A stretch of DNA of 8,448 bases from Micavibrio sp. UBA5703 (GCA_002420015.1 DIHF01000014.1:20806-29253), one strand, 5' to 3'; counted from the first letter of the stretch, positions 1-6,082 are shown. Notes: a model not told the origin generated them from the sequence alone. A program made the numbers and translations.

Positions 1-1
1 A

Positions 2-313
2 AACATCGGCCGCGTGGCCAGTTCGGGCGGCAACCGTCATCATAAATTCGAGCCGCATATGGAACAAAGCAGGCAGGATGAGTTTGCATTCGCGCAGGAT
101 ATAGCGAATTTGCTGGATGAAGCGCAATCAGTGGCCGCATTTGACCGCCTTGTTCTGGTTGCTGCACCGCGTATGCTGGGTGATCTGCGCGCTGCTATGA
201 GCGGGAACGTGCAAAAGCAGGTTGTTGCCGAAATAGATAAGGATCTTACAAAACTGGATGAAACGGGCCTGCGAAACGCATTGAACGAGATTCTGTGGTT
301 TCAACGGGACTGA
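2..313 (+). CDS. Host attachment family protein, C-terminal part (5' end outside window)
   Basis: The reading frame is open to the left edge and ends at TGA 311-313, so this is the last ~103 codons of a longer gene. A GTG at 14 is in frame, but nothing suggests it is the real start. The stretch with RLVLVAAPRMLGDLRAA followed by VVAEIDKDLTKL is typical of the C-terminal half of the Host_attach (AtsE-like) family, which is related to the bacterial/archaeal eRF1-like (baeRF) fold. The family name comes from Agrobacterium attachment genes; its biochemical role is poorly known and may be ribosome- or RNA-related. In alphaproteobacteria such genes are often found near stress and low-oxygen genes, as here (recalled, not checked). 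The stop overlaps the stop of the convergent regulator gene by 13 bases, which leaves no room for a terminator between them. Confidence 0.85.
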   Translation, partial: NIGRVASSGGNRHHKFEPHMEQSRQDEFAFAQDIANLLDEAQSVAAFDRLVLVAAPRMLGDLRAAMSGNVQKQVVAEIDKDLTKLDETGLRNALNEILWFQRD

Positions 314-1071
314 TTGGCTCTTTTAGGTTCTTCATGGGGGAATGATCTTTTGTCGCCTTCGCACGCCTGACGCATGGCTGAGCAATGCGCGCAGGAGTAT
401 TCTGCCAGATGCTCGAAACTCTCTATTGTGATTTCCGACCCCCTAGCTGTTACGCCGTAAGGCTGAAGCTCCTTTAAAGCGCGGGAGAAAGTTTCGGGCT
501 TCATGCCCAGATTGGCGGCTGCCAAAGATTTGTCGTAGGGCAGCGTGAACGTCCCGCCTTTACCGATCATACCGGCAGATAGCCGCAGCAACATGCACCC
601 GACGCGTTGGGCAGCAGACATGCTCGCAAGACGCTCCTTCTCCCTTTGCATTCCCAGCACTTCATGGGACATCAGCGCCATAATCCTGGCGGTCAGCTCT
701 GTGCTTTCTTTTGCTCTTTGCTTGAAAATATCCGCCCGGATCTCATAAACTTCGGCGTTTTCCGCCACACTGGCCGAGAACGGGTGTATGGCACCGTCAA
801 ATATAGAAGCCTCGCCAACCGTATCACCTTTGGTCAAAAGGGCTATAACGGACTCTTCTCCGCCTTCCGTGGTGCTGTACAGTTTTATACAGCCGCTGAT
901 GACGACAAAAAATTTTTCTGCCCTGTCGCCATGTAGAAAGAGATGCTGATTTTTTTGGTAAGAACGACAAGCGCCTGCCGTAAGAAGAACCCCGACATCC
1001 GCCTCCGGCAACCCGGCAAAAAAAGGCAGGTTTTTCAAAAAATTTCCGACACGGACTTCAGCAGCGGTCAT
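301..1071 (-). CDS. Crp/Fnr family transcriptional regulator with C-terminal cysteine cluster
   Basis: This 256-residue protein has a cyclic-nucleotide-binding-like beta barrel (about residues 12-125, with GDxVGEASIF near 82-91), a dimerisation helix (about 125-150) and a C-terminal helix-turn-helix (about 180-210). The recognition helix reads KPETFSRAL, giving E193, S196 and R197. This E-x-x-S-R pattern is the one FNR uses to read TTGAT, whereas CRP has a different pattern. Two perfect TTGAT-N4-ATCAA sites lie in the window at 2993 and 3045, so this protein is the natural candidate to bind them (inference). E. coli FNR has an N-terminal Fe-S cluster motif, which is absent here. The cysteines instead are C35, C61, C159 and a C-terminal C227-x2-C230-x6-C237, which could hold a metal or cluster. 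The start ATG has an AAGGAA a few bases upstream. It is the last gene on the left arm, after a 72-base gap that may hold its own promoter. Confidence 0.92.
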   Translation of the reverse strand: MTAAEVRVGNFLKNLPFFAGLPEADVGVLLTAGACRSYQKNQHLFLHGDRAEKFFVVISGCIKLYSTTEGGEESVIALLTKGDTVGEASIFDGAIHPFSASVAENAEVYEIRADIFKQRAKESTELTARIMALMSHEVLGMQREKERLASMSAAQRVGCMLLRLSAGMIGKGGTFTLPYDKSLAAANLGMKPETFSRALKELQPYGVTARGSEITIESFEHLAEYSCAHCSAMRQACEGDKRSFPHEEPKRANQSR

Positions 1072-1076
1072 ATAAA

Positions 1077-1096
1077 TTCCTTATGGGGATAAGGAA
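1077..1096. promoter_or_regulatory. Perfect palindrome in the leader of the Crp/Fnr gene (possible operator)
   Basis: TTCCTTAT and ATAAGGAA form a perfect 8-bp inverted repeat around a 4-base centre. The palindrome begins 6 bp upstream of the regulator's start codon. It straddles the transcription start (about 1090) predicted from the candidate promoter just upstream. Two readings are possible: an operator for autorepression, with an 8-4-8 layout that contains the 5-4-5 symmetry of Crp/Fnr sites, or an mRNA hairpin hiding the AAGGAA ribosome-binding sequence in its 3' arm. The half-site is not TTGAT, so binding by this regulator is not obvious. Confidence 0.5.
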
Positions 1097-1126
1097 CTTA
1101 TACACCCCGGCCTGTGCAAGACACAA
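1097..1126 (-). promoter_or_regulatory. Candidate sigma-70 promoter for the Crp/Fnr gene
   Basis: On the - strand, TTGTGT (1126-1121) and TATAAG (1102-1097) are separated by 18 bp. The -10 matches 5 of 6 consensus bases and the -35 only 3 of 6. Within it lies TGTG-N5-CACA (1113-1125). This would let the regulator be made independently of the upstream usp operon. It is a prediction from sequence only and could be chance. Confidence 0.3.
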
Positions 1127-1143
1127 GTTTTACCGGATAACCG

Positions 1144-1395
1144 CTATCTTTCATATAATTCCATGCGATCCCGGTCCTGCTTTAGCAATTTATGGACACG
1201 GGCAACACGAATATCCATGGGTTTGCCGCGTTTGTTTCCCATATAACCAGAATCGTCCAACCATCCCGCAGCCTGCTTGATTTCCTGATAAGTAGCTCCC
1301 GTTTCTAAAATCGCCAACACCAGATCGTCGTCGGCATCATGGAGGATGGAACGGATTTCTTGTTGGGACGCTGGCTTGGTTTTAGCTTGTGTCAT
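1144..1395 (-). CDS. Small hypothetical protein, 83 aa
   Basis: I do not recognise a family. The protein is soluble, charged and predicted mostly helical. The middle part (about residues 11-47: SILHDADDDLVLAIL, then TYQEIKQAAGWL) has the look of a short helix-turn-helix-like segment, and the C-terminal part (about 57-83) is strongly basic and charged. There is no signal peptide or membrane segment. An AAAGGAGAAAG ribosome-binding sequence precedes the ATG and overlaps the stop codon of the upstream PH-domain gene, only 11 bases away, so the two are almost certainly co-transcribed. The strong ribosome-binding site and tight spacing support a real gene. A DNA-binding or adaptor role for the operon is possible but unproven. 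Confidence 0.75.
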   Translation of the reverse strand: MTQAKTKPASQQEIRSILHDADDDLVLAILETGATYQEIKQAAGWLDDSGYMGNKRGKPMDIRVARVHKLLKQDRDRMELYER

Positions 1396-1406
1396 GGCTT
1401 TCTCCT

Positions 1407-2054
1407 TTAGGCTGCCTTACGAAAATTTTTCTTGATCGCCTCTTTGATTGATATGATTTTACTTTTCTCTCTTTGCTGGTCGATGCGCTCCATATTGGCG
1501 CGGAATTCGTCCTGCCCATATTCGATCAGCGGGTGCTTCAGTCGCGCCGTATGCGATGCCTTGACCAGCCGGTATGGATTACGGATCGCCGGCAGTATCA
1601 CGTCCTCAATGAAGCGGCAGTTCAGTTTGATCTTTCCATAGCCCAATAACCACCCAAACCAGCCATGCACAACATGCTCGGCCCTTATGTCCTCAAGGTC
1701 AACTTGATCGATCTCGATGAAAATCAATCCCCTTTTGTGAATAATACGCTGGTTGGTCAGCCCGACTTCGGTCGAGATATAAAGCAGGAAAAGCGGCCAG
1801 AAAACAGCAAGACCAGCAAAGGAAAACAGCCACGGAATCGGCGTATTCATTTCGCTGAAATGAATATATTTCAGATCGATATCGAACGTGACTGCATGCT
1901 GGCCAAAATAAACATAAAGGTAATAATCGGCAATAAAGCCGATAACGGTCAGCCCCGCAAACCAGAAAGCGCCTTCAAAGAAATATATCCAGTGCGGTCG
2001 GAAGGTCGATAGCAGCTTTTCTTCGTTCGTGATGACCTTGCGGATATAACTCAT
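1407..2054 (-). CDS. Membrane-anchored bacterial PH-domain protein
   Basis: The protein has 215 residues. Two hydrophobic segments (about 21-49 and 73-94) form a membrane hairpin. They are followed by a PH-like region (about 95-165) with the typical TEVGLTNQRIIHKRG entry strand-turn seen in bPH_2 (YdbS/DUF304-type) proteins. A charged helical tail (about 175-215) ends the protein. Such proteins sit in the inner membrane with the PH domain in the cytoplasm; substrates are mostly unknown. The ATG follows the stop codon of the universal stress gene directly (TAA then ATG, no gap), and its GAGGGA ribosome-binding sequence lies inside that upstream gene, so translation is probably coupled. Joining a stress sensor with a membrane PH protein suggests a membrane-linked stress role, but no specific function can be assigned. 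Confidence 0.8.
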   Translation of the reverse strand: MSYIRKVITNEEKLLSTFRPHWIYFFEGAFWFAGLTVIGFIADYYLYVYFGQHAVTFDIDLKYIHFSEMNTPIPWLFSFAGLAVFWPLFLLYISTEVGLTNQRIIHKRGLIFIEIDQVDLEDIRAEHVVHGWFGWLLGYGKIKLNCRFIEDVILPAIRNPYRLVKASHTARLKHPLIEYGQDEFRANMERIDQQREKSKIISIKEAIKKNFRKAA

Positions 2055-2915
2055 TTAATCCCTCACAACCAGGACGTCACATGGCGGCTCGGCCAAGATG
2101 TCCTGTGCTACGCCTCCCAACAGGCCGGGCATGGGGCCTACACGGCCATGCGCGCCGATCGCAATCACATCGGCCTTTGACTTTTTGGCGTGCTGAACAA
2201 TCGCAGGATAGATCGGCTCCTGAGCCAGCTTGCCGGAAATGCGGGAGGTCGCGCCATTATGCTCTTTCTTAAAGTGTGCGGCCTCTGTTTTCAAAAAAGC
2301 ATTGAGCATCTTTTGCTGCTCGTCTTCCATGACTGCGCGGGATTCAATATATACATACGACATCTCCCCCGCATAAACCGGAATACTATAGGCATGAACC
2401 ACGCTGAAGACGGCCTTGGGCGAAATCTCCATAGCCGTGCGCAGAGCGGCGCGTGAACCAGGTGAAAAATCCACGCCTGCTACGATACTTTGGTACGAAC
2501 CGCCGGTCGGCTTGTTCCTGACCATCAGTACAGGCCACGCTCCTTTACGCGCAACCCTCTCGACGGTTGTCCCGGCAAACAAGTCGCGTATACCGGTTTT
2601 ACCGTGAGTGCCCATAACGATAAGGTCGGCCTTGATTTTGCGGGCATAGCCGAGGATTTCGGCATAGGCCTCGCCGCCCTGTAAAGCGTTAATGACGACA
2701 TTTAATCCTTGGGAGTCCTTGTAATCGTAGATATAGCCCCTGATCAGGTCTTCCGTGTCCTCCTTGAGGGTGGAAACCAATTTCTTTTCCTTGTATCCGG
2801 GCAGGACATGAACAATATGGAGCTTTGCGCCTGCCTCTTTGGCGATTTTAAGCGCCCTCTCCATAGCGCGGTCTGAATTGGCCGTAAGATCGGTTGCTAA
2901 TAGTATATTTTTCAT
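2055..2915 (-). CDS. Universal stress protein, tandem UspA domains
   Basis: The protein has 286 residues with two UspA domains (about 1-135 and 141-286). The first has the ATP-binding signature G102-x2-G105-x9-G115-T116 and an early Asp (ATD, residue 9). The second has G254-x2-G257-x9-G267-G268, so the usual Ser/Thr after the last Gly is missing and nucleotide binding there may be weaker. Tandem Usp proteins are commonly induced under oxygen limitation, starvation or growth arrest. I chose the ATG at 2915 rather than the in-frame one at 2969. The former has a strong AGGAGG 8 bases upstream and starts with MKNILLATDL, the family's usual N terminus, while the latter would lie upstream of the predicted transcript start. 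It is the first gene of the left arm, driven by a predicted FNR-class promoter. Confidence 0.93.
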   Translation of the reverse strand: MKNILLATDLTANSDRAMERALKIAKEAGAKLHIVHVLPGYKEKKLVSTLKEDTEDLIRGYIYDYKDSQGLNVVINALQGGEAYAEILGYARKIKADLIVMGTHGKTGIRDLFAGTTVERVARKGAWPVLMVRNKPTGGSYQSIVAGVDFSPGSRAALRTAMEISPKAVFSVVHAYSIPVYAGEMSYVYIESRAVMEDEQQKMLNAFLKTEAAHFKKEHNGATSRISGKLAQEPIYPAIVQHAKKSKADVIAIGAHGRVGPMPGLLGGVAQDILAEPPCDVLVVRD

Positions 2916-2964
2916 TTCTTGCTCCTCCTGTCTGTTAAGCGCCGCCGTAAATGAACACACCGCG

Positions 2965-2992
2965 AGCAAAGCATAATCCGTACAGCGTATTC
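2965..2992 (-). promoter_or_regulatory. Extended -10 element of the predicted FNR-dependent usp promoter
   Basis: On the - strand, TGC (2973-2971) directly precedes the hexamer TTTGCT (2970-2965), separated by 22 bp from the FNR box at 2993-3006. The box centre (2999.5) therefore lies at -41.5 relative to a start at about 2958, the exact position for class II FNR activation. There is no good -35, as expected for an activator-dependent promoter. The leader would be about 43 bases long. The hexamer itself is a weak match to TATAAT. Confidence 0.7.
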
Positions 2993-3006
2993 TTGATTTT
3001 TATCAA
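2993..3006. promoter_or_regulatory. FNR-type operator, left site
   Basis: This is a perfect TTGAT-N4-ATCAA palindrome (spacer TTTT read on the + strand), the consensus for FNR/Anr/FixK-type regulators. It is placed to activate the - strand usp operon. Read on the - strand, its 14 bases are identical to those of the right site read on the + strand. Confidence 0.88.
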
Positions 3007-3044
3007 AGAATCCGTCTTTCCAGCGCCGTCTTGTTTTGGTTTTT

Positions 3045-3058
3045 TTGATAAAAATCAA
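3045..3058. promoter_or_regulatory. FNR-type operator, right site
   Basis: This is a second perfect TTGAT-N4-ATCAA palindrome (spacer AAAA). Its centre is 52 bp from that of the left site, about five helical turns, so both dimers would lie on the same face of the DNA. It is placed to activate the + strand CBS-domain gene. Confidence 0.88.
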
Positions 3059-3086
3059 ATTAGAACATTACCTGTTGTGCTTTGCT
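3059..3086 (+). promoter_or_regulatory. Extended -10 element of the predicted FNR-dependent promoter of the CBS gene
   Basis: TGC (3078-3080) is followed directly by TTTGCT (3081-3086), 22 bp after the right FNR box. The box centre at 3051.5 is 41.5 bp from the predicted start at about 3093, and the leader would be 26 bases. Spacing and the TGCTTTGCTC sequence are the same as in the opposite-facing usp promoter. Confidence 0.7.
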
Positions 3087-3118
3087 CTTTGCACATAAAT
3101 CAATTACGGAGGCTTGCC

Positions 3119-3574
3119 ATGCATAATACTAAAGTCAAAGAACTAATGACGGAACATCCGGTCCTGATCGGGCCTGATGCCACGCTCTACGAGGCCGCGC
3201 AGAAGATGAAAGAAATCGACTGCGGGATGCTGCCAGTCGGAACGGATAAAAAACTGGAGGGCATCATTACAGATCGCGACATCATAATCCGCGCCATATC
3301 GCAAGGGAAAGATCCTAAGAAAGAGTGCGTGAAAGATTACATGACAAAGAACGTTTACGCATGCAACGAAAATGACTTTCTGGAAGATGCCGCAGATAGA
3401 ATGCGCAGCCATGCTGTAGGGCGGCTTGTCGTCAGGGACGGCAAGGGAAGGGTGACCGGGGTTTTATCCTTCGGCGGGATTTTAAGGCGCGAAACCAGTG
3501 CCGAGGACATTGCCAATGTCGTCAAGCATGCCGTCGGCGCAGAAAGGGCCGAAATTTCAGGTACCAGAAAGTAA
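3119..3574 (+). CDS. Tandem CBS-domain protein
   Basis: The 151-residue protein consists almost wholly of two CBS motifs, about residues 1-62 (ending GIITDRDIIIRAI) and 73-125 (KDYMTKNVYAC, then GRLVV and VTGVLSFGGI). A CBS pair folds into a Bateman module that usually binds adenine nucleotides or related ligands and acts as an energy sensor. No catalytic domain is attached, so it probably acts by contacting partner proteins. The frame is open back to 2951, but the ATG at 3119 is preferred: it has GGAGG six bases upstream, begins at the family's usual N terminus, and lies downstream of the predicted transcript start. It is the first gene of the right arm, driven by an FNR box, with the membrane protein 27 bases downstream. 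Confidence 0.92.
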   Translation: MHNTKVKELMTEHPVLIGPDATLYEAAQKMKEIDCGMLPVGTDKKLEGIITDRDIIIRAISQGKDPKKECVKDYMTKNVYACNENDFLEDAADRMRSHAVGRLVVRDGKGRVTGVLSFGGILRRETSAEDIANVVKHAVGAERAEISGTRK

Positions 3575-3601
3575 TTGATCTTCAATCAGGAGGATGTAGT
3601 C

Positions 3602-4003
3602 ATGAGCATAGAGCAGTCTTTGGAAGTAACGTCGGGGTTTATGTTCCTGATTTTGGGCCTTTCGTTTCTTTTGCGTCCGAAAGAATGGGTGGATTGGTTT
3701 GAAGGTGTTCGTATTGGCGGGCTTCGCATGGCGCTTGCCCTTGGCATGATGCATCTTTTCTTCGGCGCGTTGTTTGTGGCTCTGCATCAAGTCTGGAGCG
3801 GCTGGGGGATGGTTCTTACGGTCATCGGTCTTTGGGCTATGGCCGAAGGTACCCTGTACCTTCTTTTTCCGGCCTGCATCGGAAAAATGATCGGTTGGCT
3901 GTGGCCCTGTCGCAACACTGTGATACGCGTTTCGGCACTGATAACGATCATTCTTGCTGCCGCACTGATATACCCTTATTGCAGTGAGAGATTCTCGCTA
4001 TAA
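3602..4003 (+). CDS. Small integral membrane protein, four predicted helices
   Basis: I do not recognise a named family. The 133 residues carry four hydrophobic segments at about 9-24, 41-62, 68-92 and 105-126, joined by short loops with charged residues (RPKEWVDWFEGVR between the first two). It should be an inner-membrane protein without a cleaved signal peptide. The start at 3602 has AGGAGG eight bases upstream; an in-frame ATG at 3575 overlaps nothing useful and has no such site. It follows the CBS gene by 27 bases, so it is probably in the same transcript. Its link to the CBS protein, for instance as a membrane partner, is inference from position only. Confidence 0.8.
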   Translation: MSIEQSLEVTSGFMFLILGLSFLLRPKEWVDWFEGVRIGGLRMALALGMMHLFFGALFVALHQVWSGWGMVLTVIGLWAMAEGTLYLLFPACIGKMIGWLWPCRNTVIRVSALITIILAAALIYPYCSERFSL

Positions 4004-4072
4004 GAACTCGAGCTATCCGCGCTATAGTGTCCGGCAGGCATGCGGAGCCGAGAAAACGGGGCATATAGATAG

Positions 4073-5428
4073 ATGAAGCTGACATTCCTGGGCGCGACCG
4101 GTACGGTTACAGGCTCAAAGTACCTGCTGGAAGACGGTGGAAAGAAAATCCTTATCGATTGCGGGTTGTTTCAGGGGCTGAAGGATCTTCGCCTTCGCAA
4201 CTGGGAGAAATTTTCTCACGACCCCGCGTCGATAGATGCTGTGATTTTGACTCATGCCCATATAGATCACAGCGGCTATTTGCCTCTGCTGATAAAGAAT
4301 GGTTTCAGGGGGCCGGTTTATTGCTCATCAGCCACTGCCGATCTGTGCGGCATCCTGCTGCCCGATAGCGGTTATTTGCACGAAGAGGACGCTGCACGCG
4401 CCAACAAATACGGCTATTCAAAGCACAAGCCCGCTTTGCCGCTTTACATGCAGGAAGATGCCCGCAAAGCCCTGGACCATTTCAGGATTGTGGAGTTTGG
4501 AAAAGATTACCCTTTGAACGATCTCCTGTCGTTTTCTCTGACACATGCCGGTCATATTCTGGGCGCAGCGTGCGTGCGGGTCAGTGACGGCAAGACCAGC
4601 ATTGTTTTCTCCGGCGACCTTGGACGCCCGAGCGATCCCATCATTCATGCGCCGGCACAAATCCAGAAAGCCGATTATCTCGTTTTGGAATCGACCTATG
4701 GCGACCGGCTGCACGACAAGCACGACCCGATGGAGAAAATGACTGAAATCATCACCGCAACAGCGGCGCGTGGCGGCGTTGTGGTTATTCCCTCCTTTGC
4801 CGTGGGGCGTGCGCAGACTATTCTCTATTACATACACAAACTAAAGGAAGCGCGGCGCATTCCCGATATTCCCGTCTTCCTCGACAGCCCGATGGCGATC
4901 GATGCAACAAACCTCTGGCAGAAATACCACGGAGAGCATCGGCTCTCCGCGCAGGAATGCGCCAGAATTTGCAGTGTCGTCAAATACGTACACACGCCGG
5001 ATGAATCAAAGGCGCTGAACCAGCACAGCGTGCCGTGCATCATCATATCTGCCAGCGGCATGGCAACCGGAGGCCGCGTCCTGCATCATCTCAAACATTA
5101 CATCGGCGACCCGAAAAGCACCATTCTCTTCGCAGGCTATCAGGCCGCTGGGACACGGGGGGCACGCTTACTCCATCACGAAACCGAAATCAAAATCCAC
5201 GGCCATCTTTACCCGGTGCAGGCAAAAATCGACGTGCTCAACACGCTTTCCGCCCACGCGGATTATCAGGAAATCCTCGACTGGCTGCGCCATTTCCAAG
5301 AGCCGCCGCGCAGGACATTTCTAACGCACGGCGAACCGGAAGCGGCCTCTTCGCTAAAATTCAAAATTGAAGAACATCTGGGCTGGCAAGTTACAATACC
5401 CGACTATGGGCAGGTTGAGCGTTTGTGA
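4073..5428 (+). CDS. MBL-fold metallo-hydrolase, beta-CASP RNA-processing type
   Basis: The 451-residue protein has the full set of metallo-beta-lactamase/beta-CASP motifs. These are T60-HAHIDH (H61, H63, D65, H66), the AGHILG motif with H161, GDLG with D182, ESTYG with E206 (motif A), SASGMATGGR followed by a His-rich stretch (motif B, about 327-341) and SAHAD with H394 (motif C). A C-terminal RNA-specificity region (about 375-451) follows. Relatives are zinc-dependent endo- or exoribonucleases of the CPSF73/Ysh1 type; the exact substrate of this bacterial subgroup is unknown to me. All metal ligands appear intact, so it should be active. The start MKLTFLGATGTVTGS is the family's usual N terminus, though the upstream ribosome-binding sequence is weak. 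It lies 69 bases after the membrane protein and may be the last gene of the FNR-driven arm or have its own promoter. Confidence 0.93.
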   Translation: MKLTFLGATGTVTGSKYLLEDGGKKILIDCGLFQGLKDLRLRNWEKFSHDPASIDAVILTHAHIDHSGYLPLLIKNGFRGPVYCSSATADLCGILLPDSGYLHEEDAARANKYGYSKHKPALPLYMQEDARKALDHFRIVEFGKDYPLNDLLSFSLTHAGHILGAACVRVSDGKTSIVFSGDLGRPSDPIIHAPAQIQKADYLVLESTYGDRLHDKHDPMEKMTEIITATAARGGVVVIPSFAVGRAQTILYYIHKLKEARRIPDIPVFLDSPMAIDATNLWQKYHGEHRLSAQECARICSVVKYVHTPDESKALNQHSVPCIIISASGMATGGRVLHHLKHYIGDPKSTILFAGYQAAGTRGARLLHHETEIKIHGHLYPVQAKIDVLNTLSAHADYQEILDWLRHFQEPPRRTFLTHGEPEAASSLKFKIEEHLGWQVTIPDYGQVERL

Positions 5429-5444
5429 TTTTGTAATGCTGTTA

Positions 5445-5679
5445 CCTTACAGGTTCTGGTGGATGTCCTTCCGGCGGCACAGCTCGGCGACACTCTCCTC
5501 ACCGCGCATTCCGGCTAGCACCATCCGTATCTTCTCTTCGGTACTGAATTTGCGGCGGGTCGCCCGCTTCACGTTCCGGACAAGCCTGTTCACTTCGTTC
5601 CTTTCAGTCACCACGATGAGCCAAAAACATCACCTTAACAATCCACCGCTATCTGTCCAACTCGTACTGACGGGGTACA
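5445..5679 (-). mobile_element. Remnant of an IS3-family element, one end plus start of orfA
   Basis: Upstream of the orfA fragment the - strand begins TGTACCCCGTCAGT (5679 downward), followed by AGTTGGACAG. This layout, a TG-starting end rich in CCCC about 65 bases before orfA, is typical of IS3-family left ends. The other end is not in the window, and the inner break lies near 5445, so most of the element has been deleted. Immediately outside the end, at about 5682, starts the broken reading frame that the element seems to have interrupted. Confidence 0.6.
5447..5614 (-). pseudogene. IS3-family transposase orfA, N-terminal fragment
   Basis: From GTG 5614 the - strand reads VVTERNEVNRLVRNVKRA, then RKFSTEEKIRMVLAGMRGEE and SVAELCRRKDIHQNL, followed by a TAA. 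This matches the helix-turn-helix beginning of IS3-family OrfA proteins, which normally continue from HQNL into a YYRW-type stretch and a long coiled region. Here the match stops abruptly, about 55 residues in, so the remainder of orfA and all of its orfB are missing. The fragment lies just downstream of the MBL gene's stop. It is non-functional. Confidence 0.8.
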
Positions 5680-5681
5680 GT

Positions 5682-6006
5682 CAGGAACTTTATGACTTTG
5701 TCTGGTCAATCCCGATGAGGGAGTTGGTCAAGGATTATAGCGGAGGAAGCGCGGCAAGCAGAGAATCGGCGCATCAGAAACGAGCAGGCCCAGATCGATC
5801 ATCTGCTGACCTAGGCGGGAGCCTTAAAACAGGCCACGGAAATTTGCGCCTATGTTCAGGCAATCTTGGAAGCTAATAAGAGCGCACCCGATCCGATGAG
5901 CGCGCAAGAGCTGAAGACTTGGCAAGAATGGGCCTTGGAACAGGCTGATCGGATTGATCCCGTTAAATCGGGTGCTTATAAAACACTCCCAAAACTAAAA
6001 AATTAG
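5682..6006 (+). pseudogene. Decayed gene with internal deletion and in-frame stop (conserved hypothetical family)
   Basis: Two pieces of one apparent gene are visible. The first (5682-5740) reads QELYDFVWSIPMRELVKDYS, like the N-terminal region of an alphaproteobacterial conserved hypothetical family whose members usually continue GxSDVALAK. The second, in another frame (about 5741-6006), reads RQAENRRIRNEQAQIDHLL, an in-frame TAG at 5812, then AGALKQATEICAYVQAI and later WQEWALEQADRIDP before TAG 6004. This resembles the C-terminal coiled region of the same family. The middle, several hundred residues, is gone, the frame is changed at the junction, and a Gln codon seems to have become TAG. 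The IS end lies directly upstream, so the N terminus is cut too. Family assignment is from memory; that it is a dead gene is clearer. Confidence 0.65.
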
Positions 6007-6082
6007 GCTATGTGAGATTATATGAGAAACACATAACCTCTCTGAACTGGCAGATTTTATTCCCTACAGATCATAAATCTTC

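Noticed and set aside
1715..1735. TCGAT-N4-ATCAA, a near-FNR box
   Set aside because: It lies inside the PH-domain coding sequence with one mismatch in the half-site and no promoter next to it; likely chance.
2951..3118. Upstream in-frame extension of the CBS gene starting at ATG 2951
   Set aside because: It would be translated through both FNR boxes and the promoter, has no ribosome-binding sequence or family similarity, and the ATG at 3119 has a strong site.
3573..3587. ATTGA-TCT-TCAAT inverted repeat between the CBS and membrane protein genes
   Set aside because: It has the wrong spacing for an FNR site, is very short and overlaps the stop region; no T-run for a terminator.
4418..4837. 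139-codon open frame antisense to the MBL gene
   Set aside because: It is a shadow of the clearly coding + strand, with all catalytic motifs on that strand and no features of its own.
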